Positions 1 to 9,913 of a DNA stretch of 64,000 nt are shown here, piece after piece. The translations under genes were made by a program, and so were the position numbers. The stretch spans positions 62,001 to 126,000 of the forward strand of contig DF237132.1 of NCBI GenBank assembly GCA_000708835.1. The letters run 5' to 3'. The notes beneath the pieces are model-generated. The model did no database searches, was not told the DNA's origin, and saw only the letters and a program-made list of their open reading frames with translations. Each line of letters begins with the position of its first letter. Position 1 is the stretch's first letter. The DNA comes from Klebsormidium nitens. Its lineage: Eukaryota > Streptophyta > Klebsormidiophyceae > Klebsormidiales > Klebsormidiaceae.

Positions 1-852
1 TGCTCCCAATTCTTTGCTAAATTTCCAAAGGCAGTGCAGGATGCTGCTGCAGCGTCTACAAGCTTTCAAGAGCTTGCCCATCTTAACTTGGTTATGAGAA
101 GCTTCTGCTTCTGCTGTGTTTCATGAACCTGCTCGGTCCTGCAAGTTTCAAAGTTGCACCCCGCTGGATGATGCAACACAGCGACGCTTAGAAGCTGGTG
201 CATTCGGAAGATGCTTTTAGAAATAAGCTATCGGTGGGCAAGCAATGCAGGAAGATCGAGTGCAGGGCTGGTTCAAGGACCTGGAAACGACTCAGGCCCT
301 TCTTGGAGCAGCCGTTTGACGTAGGCGATTGTCCTAAGAAGAGCAACGCGAATGTGATCAATCTAGCAAAGTCTTAAGCGGGCAGTCGCTGCGCCTTTCT
401 GAGTAGCTAAGACTTTTGGCGTCAATCTGTGCAGGTGGTGAACCCACATAGGGCGCAAGAACGGGGGATGTAGCAGGAGCTCCCTTTGCCGCCATGGACA
501 TAGACTGTGCAGGTTTGGGGGCCATCCCGACCCAGGTGAGTTGCGAAGCACACTCGCGCATCTCTACTTGAGCCTGAGAATGTTGGTACCGTTTCTGCGG
601 GCTTTGAGGCATAAACTTGAGCCTCAGGACACGGGCTTGACAGCATATAGAGAAAAGCCTCTCCAGAGTGCAGAGGTTCCACACGTGCCTTCTAGGCTCG
701 CACTTTTGCATTGTCGAGTGGCCAAGCGTACTCCTCTCTTTGCTGCTCTATTGTAATTCACACCGGTGTAGAAGCGCATCAGAGACCCACCGGCTGTTCT
801 TCCGCCGTCCTTCAAATAACCTCTAACCACCCCCCCCCGTCCTGGTCTGCAG
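1..852. other. Region without a recognised gene, upstream of the GSK3 relic
   Basis: No reading frame here resembles a known protein. Short open frames on both strands are of low complexity or lie opposite one another. A 23-base piece bounded by tgcag and gtgagt at 513-535 looks like a mini-exon, but it is too short to assign to the kinase relic that follows. Confidence 0.3.
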
Positions 853-1439
853 GTGTTCCACAAGCGCATGCCCCCCGAGGCGGTGGACCTGGTGTCCCGC
901 CTGCTGTAGTACTCCCCCACGCTGCGCTGCACCGCGCTCGAGGCGTGCAGCACCCCTTCTTTGACGAGCTCAGGGACCCAACACGCGCCTGCCCAACGGA
1001 CGGCCGCTGCCGCCGCTCTTCAACTTCAAGCCGCAGGCCCTGCGCTACAGCGTTTGACAGAGTATCAGTGCTTGAGCCGAGAACTCAATGTACACTCGGT
1101 CTGGGTTGGCTTTGCTCGTCAGCTTTAGGGAGTCTTGTTGAGTTGGCTGAGCGCAAAAGTCCTCATAAGCGATCTACTAGATGCTGGTGCCCTTGTCTCG
1201 TTCTACAAAGCGTGAAACCCTTCCTTCTGAGGAGGGAGGTCGGGTCCATGCCTTGTGAGCCATGGGATCCACGTGTCTCGTTCTTCTGGTCATGACTAAT
1301 TGCGTCGAGTTTCACATGGCCCCTGCTCATGATCCCCCCAACATCTGTGCAGGAGCTGAAAGGGCCCACCCCCGACATCCTGCAACGGCTCATCCCCGAG
1401 CACGCGCGCAAGCAAAACATGCACCTCGGGATCCTCTGA
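853..1439 (+). pseudogene. GSK3/SHAGGY-like protein kinase, 3' relic
   Basis: Two exon-like pieces match the C-terminal end of plant GSK3/SHAGGY kinases. The first starts after a tgcag acceptor at 853 and reads VFHKRMPPEAVDLVSRLL. An in-frame TAG then stands at 907-909 where the family has Gln before YSP. Two single-base losses, near 938-945 and 970-978, throw the rest (HPFFDEL, then LPNGRPLPPLFNFKPQ) into other frames. The second piece, 1353-1439, follows gtgcag and encodes ELKGPTPDILQRLIPEHARK and a short tail before TGA, which is the usual GSK3 C-terminus. The catalytic lobe is not visible in the window. A stop plus two frameshifts in a highly conserved kinase argue for a dead copy; assembly error is the alternative. 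Confidence 0.75.
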
Positions 1440-1983
1440 TCGGCTCTCTTTCATCTGAGACAGCATGTATTCCGGGCAGAGTCTCTGATGAACTTCGAAG
1501 TGGTAACGTTGAGGACTAGGGAGTAGTGTTGCCCGACATGTAGGCAGGCAGCACCGACAGGAAAGGCCTCACTCTGCGGGGGTAGGAAGCGCGTGAGTCT
1601 CGCCGTTCGATGTAGCAAAGTGTGTTGCGGGCTTTACGGGCCAGAAGAACAGCACTCAAATAAGGCTCGCTGGCAATCAACCGGCTAAAGCGCTCCTCCA
1701 CATCATCCTCGCTTTTGTGAATGCAACGCGTAATATATGGCCAGGTGCTAGGTGCATAGCTGGTTGCGCTCGATGTGATGTTCTCATCACCTGCCAGATG
1801 ATTTAGTCATATCGAATTTAAGCTATCCCGGAGCCCTGATTGAGTGCCTGCGTATGCACCTTAACTAAACCTCGTATAGGCAGCGATATACCGGTAGCTA
1901 GTGTGACATGACGGTCAACCACCTGTGCACACTCCCGACAGCGGCGAGTGTGCACGCACGTTCACCTTAAAAAATTTGTGTTT

Positions 1984-2313
1984 CATGTAAATTGACTTGG
2001 TCGCGTAAAACAATGTTCTAATCCCACTAAAAAAGCTCCTAGGGCCGCTTACAACTTGGCAAGAAGACTGATGCCGACTTGCTAACGACGTTCACTAAGC
2101 CCTGCAAGACTTCTCCATTGTGTACAAGTTTTCATCAGCTTAAGCAGCTTAAGCCTTGACTCATGTAACTCATGTATATTGACGGGCACGCGTAGAACAT
2201 TGTTCTAGACCCACTAGGCAAAGCTTCTAGGGCCGCTTACAAAATGACTCATGCCGACTTGTTACCAATGTGCCTTGCAAGACCTCTTCATTGTACAAGA
2301 TTTCATCACGTGC
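1984..2313. repeat. Diverged direct duplication, offset about 187 bp
   Basis: The segment beginning catgtaaattgac at 1984 recurs as catgtatattgac at 2171. Both copies run through an agggccgcttacaa block, a gatgccgacttg/catgccgacttg block and a cattgt-acaag block. The copies differ by substitutions and small gaps. No coding sequence is seen between 1440 and 2650. Confidence 0.75.
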
Positions 2314-2650
2314 CGCACTAACTCCAGACCAGCTTCCTATTATGTACGTAGTCTTGTGTGCGTCCTTCCGCAGTTGCCACTTGGAAGCCTCCCCTGGCAA
2401 CAACAGACTCTTCAATGGTGAGGAGTTGTTGGTCATGTGCATCAATGATATGAAATCAGGTGCTGTGTGAATTGTCGGCATACCTAAGCCTCGCAAGAAA
2501 GCAAGGCTGTTCCTGCAACCTGCTGACAATTGCAAAGTGCACGACACCAAAGAAAGCACTTCATCTGCTTGCACCCTTAACAATAGAGGACGCACATTTC
2601 AAACGCTCTTGTGAGCATCTGGCTGTAAAGAGCACTCTGAATACACCATA

Positions 2651-2881
2651 TCATCAGCGGATGCAACTCTCCATTCTGATGCAACCCTACCAATCCTGAC
2701 ATCTACATGTGATCAGCAGATGCAGCTCTCCATTCTGATGCCACCCTACCAATCCTGAGATCTACATGTGATCAGCAGATGCAGCTCTCCAGTCTGATGC
2801 GACCCTACCAATCCTGAAATCTACATGTGATCAGCAGATGCAGCTTTCCATTCTGATGGAACCCTACCAATCCTGAAATCT
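2651..2881. repeat. 59-bp minisatellite, four copies
   Basis: The core tcagcagatgcagct recurs at 2654, 2713, 2772 and 2831, exactly 59 bp apart. Each copy contains ccctaccaatcctga, and the copies differ by a few substitutions. It lies just downstream of the 220-aa minus-strand gene and may overlap its 3' transcribed region. Confidence 0.93.
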
Positions 2882-2997
2882 CAACAAGTCAGGGAGCTCT
2901 TGTGGCATACAGATTGGAACAAACCGGCCTCCTAACAACAGAACATATGACAATTTGACTCGAATTGCAGGGATCCAAACCCAGAGCCATACTCACC

Positions 2998-3660
2998 TTA
3001 CACTGGTTCCAAGCCGAAACTTGCAGCCAACTCCTCCAGGTTATCGAAGACGAGGAATTCCTGTTTGCATTTGGCTCTCAGGCTGGGGTGGCGGCCCGCC
3101 AGTTGTTTCACACCTTCAATTGCCATCTTGAGAGTAGGGAAGTCCGCAAAGTGGACACTCAAATTTCGTCTGATGATGATTTTGTCAGCCAGCCTCGCGA
3201 ATGACGTCTCTGACAAACCTGCAGACCGCTGGACAAAGTTTTGCAAACGCGCATCGCCCCCGTTCGCCAACCGCAAGAACCCGTTTCCTTCTGCCGCTGC
3301 CTGTGGTTGCCGTCCCAAGGCGAAGAGGAGAATCTGAGCGGCGATGTTCTGAACTAGGGGCAAACCGAACATAAGCGCATCTTCTTCAGCATTCTGCTCC
3401 AGCTTCAGGACACGTTTCTTCAGATCTTCCAACTCCTTGTCCTCAGAGACCGCTACCCAGCCTTTTCCCCCCACACGCAGGTTGTCGGGGATTTCATGGG
3501 GCCGAAGGACTCGCTTGTCATTGAACAGCAGGCGAAGGTCGCCCTGGTACTCGTTGGATGACAGGATGTTATTCAGCACTGCAGCTATTCTATCATCGGC
3601 GCGCACTTCAAAGTCTGTTGCCCTACCCCTGTAAAGCCGCAACGGTCTTGTGGCAGCCAT
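2998..3660 (-). CDS. Unidentified protein with N-terminal ubiquitin-like region
   Basis: A single open exon of 220 residues from ATG 3660 to TAA 2998; the frame is open further upstream without another ATG. Residues about 10-65 look ubiquitin-like, with LRLLFNDKRVLRPHEIPDNL and then a short strand. A charged coiled-coil stretch follows (DKELEDLKKRVLKLEQ). The C-terminal half is helical and contains RRNLSVHF, an R-N-x3-H arrangement like that of HEPN-type domains; this may be chance. The stop codon is followed at once by a strong donor (taaggtgagt), and gtaagg is also available one codon earlier. So there may be a 3' UTR intron, or the protein may continue in a further exon. Function unknown. 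Confidence 0.6.
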   Translation of the reverse strand: MAATRPLRLYRGRATDFEVRADDRIAAVLNNILSSNEYQGDLRLLFNDKRVLRPHEIPDNLRVGGKGWVAVSEDKELEDLKKRVLKLEQNAEEDALMFGLPLVQNIAAQILLFALGRQPQAAAEGNGFLRLANGGDARLQNFVQRSAGLSETSFARLADKIIIRRNLSVHFADFPTLKMAIEGVKQLAGRHPSLRAKCKQEFLVFDNLEELAASFGLEPV

Positions 3661-4101
3661 CCCTTCACTAGTGCCAAAAAGGAAGCCTGCAACAAGAGTT
3701 GAAGAGCGCACCCTAAACCGACTGGCAGCACCTGCCCTAAAAGCTTCCTGGCACCAAGAAGAACGACACCCTACTACCCACTGGCAACAACGTTGGCTGA
3801 GCCAGAGTTGGGTTGTGCTAGGCGTGAAAGCAACTCACGATCGTAGATACTGGGTGTTCTCAGCGTGCGACCTCGCAGCCGTACGATCACAGCGATCGCG
3901 GCGCTTGCAGTTTACCTAGTCGGTAAGTCAAGGATCCCCGCCCTAGTTCGCATATGGTGAAAAAATCCAAAATTCAGCGGTGCCACTGGTGAAGCGCCAT
4001 ATTGAGTGGGAATCGGATACTTGCGAAGTTCCCTTGGCACGAAAGCGCCAGAAGGTAGAAGCTCTCTGCTGATTACCTATCGTCTAACTGCAATCGTAAA
4101 G
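3661..4101. promoter_or_regulatory. Divergent promoter interval between the 220-aa gene and SART1/DOT2
   Basis: The two start codons face away from each other across 441 bp, so this interval must hold both 5' regions. No TATA-like box or other named element could be recognised with confidence. Confidence 0.4.
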
Positions 4102-7100
4102 ATGGTCAAAGTGGAAGAGCGCAGGCGCGATCATGATCCTGATGACCGCCGAAAGGATCGGCACAGGGAGAGGGACAGGGATGGGGACCGAGACAGGAGT
4201 GCACGCTCCGGGAAAGAGTACGAGAAGGATGCGTCTCATGACAAGGCGAGGCGGGAAGATGACGGCCGGCGGAGTGATAGCAGGAGGAAAAAAGCGGAAC
4301 GCAATGAGGATGGAGGTGATGCGCCGTCTAGCATGGAGCTTGAGGAGCGGATCAGAAGGTACTTGTTGTAGAAGGCTTGTGGAAAAGCGGGGCTTTTTGC
4401 AATGGGAATATGTGAATGGTGCCTTTTTGTTAGTGAGGCGCTTGCCTTATGGTTGTCTTAATATTCAGGACCACCCTGCTGGAATCCTTCTGTGTTTCGC
4501 TGCTTTTGTAAAACCTTTTTGAAGAGTGCTCCGGTAAATCCAAAACAGTTCCGGAAGTCAAGTTGGAATCCATGTGGACTCCAGCAATTTTTCTAGGCCC
4601 CAATTAATCATGGTTACCTGACATTGACATGGGGTTTCGATGTGGGACTTTCCGTGATCCTCAGCTCCAACGGCTTTCGGGTTGCTGCTGCTCTCGGGTT
4701 TCTGAATCCGTTCTTTGCATATCTTTACATTCAGCTCTTGGCAGTCTGCCGCATATCATGGCAGGTCGAAGGGACAGACCAACATCAGAAACACTGGGAT
4801 GCTGCCAGCTTTGCTTCCGACTTTCTCCGGCACTTTTTCTTCTCATTGTCTTGTTGTTTGTTGAAGGTTTTGTCCACAGAAATCATACCGCACCAGATGA
4901 GTGGCGCATTGCTGACCATTTGTTCGTATCTCCAGGACACGGGAGGAGAGGTTGAAGAAGGACAGAAAGGCCCCAGGTCCGATCAAATCGCTGGCGGAGC
5001 AAGACGAGGGGGACGATCTGCTGGGGTGGGTTCAGAAGTCGAAGCAGCTCGAGGAGAAGAGGAGGCGGGAGGAGGAGAAGGCACGGGCCGCAGCCACCGC
5101 GAGGCGGCTGGCAGAGGCAGAGGTAAAGCGAAACTGCACGCCGGTTTTGAGTCCGCGGGCTTAATGATTCAGGATTCTGAGATTCCGGATGCGAAAGAGG
5201 TCCCACTTTCAGTATGTGCAAATGACAGGAGGCCCAAGTTGCACGGCGCTCCCATTAGTGGATTAGGACATGTTGAGAACCCGTTGCAAGCCACCGCACT
5301 TCAAATGTCGCCCTTTGCAAAAAGTTGTTGCATCCCCTTGTAGCTGAGAGTTTTCAAGAGCAGCAGTCTTACGCTGCTCCAAGCGGACTCTTCAGAGGTT
5401 GCTGGTCTAGCTCAGCAACGGTTTTCGTTCACCCTCTCTATAACGTACTTTTTAGTCTGCCTCGCCTTCAAGCCGATAAACGAACCTCCGTACAGAGAAC
5501 CAGGTCGCCGCTTCTCGGGTGCTGCATGGCCCAATTTTCATAAAACCGTCCTTTGTACAAATCTCCCCTCCCACCGGGTGCTTACCTCTCTTGCTTCTCA
5601 CCTGTGCAGGCGGAAGACGAGGACAGCGACGATGACCAGTACGATGCGCGCCACCTCGCGGGGCTGAAAGTCGCGCACGGGCTCGACAAGGTGATGGAAG
5701 GGGGTGCAATCGTGCTGACGTTGAAGGACACGAGGATCCTCGACGAGAGGGGTGATGACGTGAACGATGCCGGGGACGAGTTGGAAAACGTGGAGATCAT
5801 CGAGCAGAAGCGGAGGGACGACGCGCGCAAGGCGGCGAAGAAGGGCAACAAGTACGACGAGAAGTTCGACGAGGAGTGGGGGGGCGCGAAAGCGCTGCTG
5901 CCGCAGTACGATGAATTGAAGGAGCAGGACGGAGTGGTGTTGGATGCGGAAGGGGGCCTGGATCGGAAACGGATGGAGGAGATTCAGCGCAAGTTGGCGG
6001 GGGCGGCGGCGGCCGAGCAGGGGAAAGAGAGTCTTTTGGGAGGGGGGCAAAGGGTCGCGGCGGAGTATTTCACGCAAGAGGAGATGGATAAGTTTAAGAG
6101 GCCCAAGGAGAAGAAAAAGAAGAAGCTGCGGAAGCGGGAGAAGCTGGACCTGGACGCAATGGAAGAGGAAGCGAAGGCGGCGGGGCTCGGGGCGACGGAC
6201 AAGGGGTCGAGGGCGACCCGAAACGTGGAGGACGTTGAGAAGGTAGGGGTTGGGAGCCTGCCAGTCAAGCACACATTCCCCAGAGTTGTACGAAACGTGT
6301 TGTGCAGTTTGTTGTAGTTTGCCCAAGCTCACGTTCCTGCGGCAGACTTGGAGGGCCGCTTCGTGCTTGCTGTTATATGACAAGAGCGTATGTGGGCTCC
6401 ATAAACGTGATGGGCTGTTGAAACTGGGCAGGGCATACTCACAGCTCGCTTCTGCTTGGATGAATGTAAGGGGAATAGTTATTGCGGACGAACCAACTGG
6501 ACGGTCGATCCATGTCCTTCTCAAGAGCTTGTGTGACCGGTCGCAAGTCTCTTTGCTAATCAACAATCAACTTTAAGAGCAGCAAAGAATTGGGGCCTCC
6601 GAGCAGGTTCCGTTAGACCTCTGTATATATCTTTCGGGACCTGGTCAAGATGGAACTTCACAACGGAAGCGCTCACCTCGTCACAGACTGGCAAACTCAG
6701 CAACCAACCCTCTTCTTCATTTCTGCGTTCAGGAGATCCCGCACTTTTTCACCATTCTTGCTTTCAAGAGACCACCAGCCCTCTCCTTGCATCTTGCTTT
6801 CAATCGACCACTGACCCACTTCTTCATTCTTGCTCTCAATCGACTACTGACCCTGTTCTTCTATTCTGCGTTCAGGAGCGACGAAAGGGCGAAGCTGCGG
6901 AGCGGGAGGCGGCGTACGTGCACGCGTTGGACAAGGCGGAGACGGCGTCGCGGGCGCTCAAGGAGGAAGCGGCCGGAGCGCAACTAGAGGAGGACGACGA
7001 AGAGGACGATGAGCTGGTGCAGTCGTTGGAGCGGGCCCGGCAGGCAGCGCTCAAGGCCGCGCCGAAAGGTACGTCGCTTGTTGATAACGTTGTTAGTCTC

Positions 7101-9061
7101 CTCTTGCGTGAAAAGAAGGATCTGGGTCCCGTCCTGGTTGGAGAGGACCCCGTTTGATGCTTGTACCGGCGTATGACGGACCAACGTGATCCTTTGGCGG
7201 CAACTGGTCGCACGTGAAGATGGTCATTTGAAGCAACGGACGCATGCCGTAGTCCAGTTAGTATGCAGCGTGTTTGTGCAGGGCCCTCTTCGCAGCGCTT
7301 CGAGCAGCGCATAATGATTACCTTTCTAGGCCTTTTTTTCTTTTTGCTTAGTGCCTCTTGTTGCTGGTTACCTCCGTAATACGGCTCCCCTCCTTTTGAA
7401 GGTTTTCGGTTGTGAATGCGAATCCTGCGTGCAGACAACACCCACAATGGAGCAGATTGTCAAGAGAAGTGGGTTTTGCGATCCCGCAACTCGTCCGCCC
7501 CTCTCCGTGTGCAGGAGTCGAGGCCGTGGCATCTCGGGCGATCGAGCTGGCTAAGAAAGAGCCGGTCGTCAAGCCGGAACCGGAAACGGACTCGGGGCTC
7601 GTATTCACATCCACCGGGGAGTTTGTGCGGGGTATTTCGCTCGAGGAGACCGTCAGGAAAGAGAAGAACGAACTTTTCGACGACGAAGACGAAGAGATGA
7701 AGGACGCGGAAGAAGCGGAGGCGAAAGAGGAGGCGGGGGGGTGGATGGAAGTGACGGCGCAGGGGGGGGAAAAGGAGGAAGAGGAGGACGAGAAGCTGGA
7801 GTCGATCAGCGAGGAAGTTGTTGTGGGGACCGGCGTCGCGGGGGCGTTGAAACTGTTGCAGCAGCGGGGGGCGCTGTCGGATTCCGTTGACTGGGGGGGG
7901 CGGAACATGGACAAAAAGAAGGGGCGGCTTCTGGGGGTGGTGGATGAGAGCTTGTTGGGGGTCGAGAAGGACCCCCCCAAAGCGGCGGAGAAGGAGGAGT
8001 GGCCGAAGGACGTGCAGCTCATCCGGCACGACCGCTTCGGGCGCGTGATGACGCCGAAGGAGGCGTGGCGCGAGTTGAACCACCACTTCCACGGTATGTA
8101 CCCGAGCAAGAATAAAAAGGAAAAGGAGTTCAAGCAGTTCATGGAGGAGAAGAAGCTGAAGCAGATGAACCCCGGGGACACTCCCGCGGGGAGCGTGCAG
8201 AAGATGCGGGATGTGCAGGCCAAAACGGCGTCGCCGTATATTGTGCTGAGCGGGAGCGTCAAGCCGGGGCAGACGTCCGACTTCCGGTCCGGGTTCGCGG
8301 TCGCGGAGAAGGAGACGTTCAAGCCGGGGGAGCTGACGCCCATGCTGGGGGACCAGAAGGTGGGGGCGCTTTCTTTTCAAGTTTGCGGTTTCATTTTAAC
8401 TTCAAAAAAATACGTGAATTGAGCTTCGACAGAAGGGGAGATGACGTTGGACTTGCTTTTCGGAAGCCTCTTGGTGAAAAACTCCGTTTGCCCCTTTGAT
8501 ATAAATTTTAGAGGAGCGGCGACTTTGCATTCCTGTCAAGGTGCGAAAGTGTCTGCAGCAGCAATGAATCTCTCGACGTCGATCGTCGACGGTTCTGAAT
8601 CAGGTGCTGATTTTCCGTTGGCTTGTTCGTGTCGATCTGCTGGTAAATATAGCAGCCTAAGGAGAAGGAGCTGCAAAGCTTTCAGTTGAGCTTTCAATGG
8701 TAGCCGTTGCTGTGATGCTCCGTGATCTTGTAAAGACAGCTTTCCGAATCTCGTTTCGATGGTTCCTCCAACATCGAGACTGTAGTTTGGAGGGATATGG
8801 CCCTGTCAATCAGCGGAAAATCCTTTCTCTGGTTGGGTCTGAGCAGTGAAGAGCACCTAACCATCGAGCTGTTGGCATCTTTCGAGATCTACTCATCGGG
8901 ATGTAACAGGTCCTTCGATTTCAATTACCGTCCAAGCTGCCTTTGTATCTTCCTCACGCCATGCCATGTCTGTCATGCAGGTTCAGAAGTTCTTGGGAAC
9001 AAAGCGAAAAGAAGGTGCGGGTGACATGGGTCCACCTCCACCAAAGAAACCCAAGATGTGA
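4102..9061 (+). CDS. DOT2: SART1/DOT2 family U4/U6.U5 tri-snRNP splicing factor
   Basis: Exons 4102-4358, 4936-5122, 5610-6242, 6876-7068, 7515-8359 and 8981-9061 join in phase to 731 residues. The family (human SART1, yeast Snu66, Arabidopsis DOT2) belongs to the U4/U6.U5 tri-snRNP and is needed for spliceosome activation in the nucleus. The N-terminus is an Arg/Asp/Glu-rich low-complexity tract (residues 1-85). Exon 2 carries LLGWVQKSKQLEEKRRREEE. Exon 3 carries the family hallmark GLKVAHGLDKVMEGGAIVL and ENVEIIEQKRRDDARKAAKK, then KYDEKF and LLPQYDE. Near the C-terminus LNHHFHG and SPYIVLSGSVKPGQ match SART1. The protein ends in a basic, proline-rich tail (PPPPKKPKM). Length is close to the animal and plant proteins (about 800). 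All introns are GT-AG. Confidence 0.93.
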
Positions 9062-9913
9062 CAGTCCTTGTAGGGGCTTTGGACTGGCACTAAAGGATCT
9101 GGTATTTTATAGTGGAGAAAAGCATCAGGACAGGCAGGCCGAACCGTCTACTGCAGGCCGGAAGTGCCTCGTCAGTCAAGCATGATTCAGGTTTCAGTTG
9201 AGCAGGCGAAGAATTTGATAGAATGGTGCGTCGATCTACGTCCATTGTTTGGCCCTCGCCATAGCGTCATTGATGGAGCAGGCTGCCAAGCGATGGTTGC
9301 AAGGTGTACGCACAAATTGCTCATTAGCCTCTATTGCGGCGGCACATGCATGTCAATCATTCTTTTCACAGATGCGGATTGTATGCGCAGCTCTTGGGCG
9401 TCATGACACGTGCAAGCGTAGTGCAGCACATGCGCCCTTCCCGCCACTACGCTACAATTCACTTGACCATACATATCACATTAGGATTGCATATTCATCG
9501 AACTGCAGTGTCCTGATCCGGATAAATCGCGATCCATCTTTGCAAGTTGGATCTCATCCATATAACCATATCCCGGCAGTGGGAAGTGCAGCAATGTATT
9601 TAATACATACAAAGTTATACTTGAATCTTCTTATATAGTGACTCTGCCAAGACGAGATTCTACATTTTCCTGCCAATTAAGACAACAAACTTCGTAGGTT
9701 ACTAAATTCGGGTCTACAAGCGTGGTAAATTGTGGTAGACTCTCCAGGTACATTCGCGACACTTGCCGCCGCGACTTCAATAACGAAAATATAACTTTCA
9801 GTAGACATGTCAGCGCAACTGAGCAACTGTTGTGCATGGGAACCTTAATGGCGCCTTTTAGGCGTCAATCTACCAGGGGGGAAGCTTTGTGATCAGACGT
9901 CGCCTCCACGACT
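9062..9913. other. Intergenic region between convergent genes
   Basis: This lies between the SART1/DOT2 stop and the stop of the PAN-module gene on the other strand, so it should hold both 3' UTRs. It is AT-richer than its neighbours and no coding frame is convincing. Confidence 0.4.

Noticed and set aside
513-535. Mini-exon of the GSK3 relic between tgcag and gtgagt
   Set aside because: Its 23 bases read VWGPSRP, only loosely like the kinase V-L-G-T-P-T-R-E segment, and the rest of that exon is missing.
5598-6566. 322-codon minus-strand frame
   Set aside because: It is the antisense shadow of SART1/DOT2 exon 3 and consists mainly of Leu/Arg/Pro runs.
7348-8380. Minus-strand frames of 306 and 331 codons
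   Set aside because: They are antisense shadows of SART1/DOT2 exon 5, Ser/Phe- or Leu/Arg-rich without motifs.
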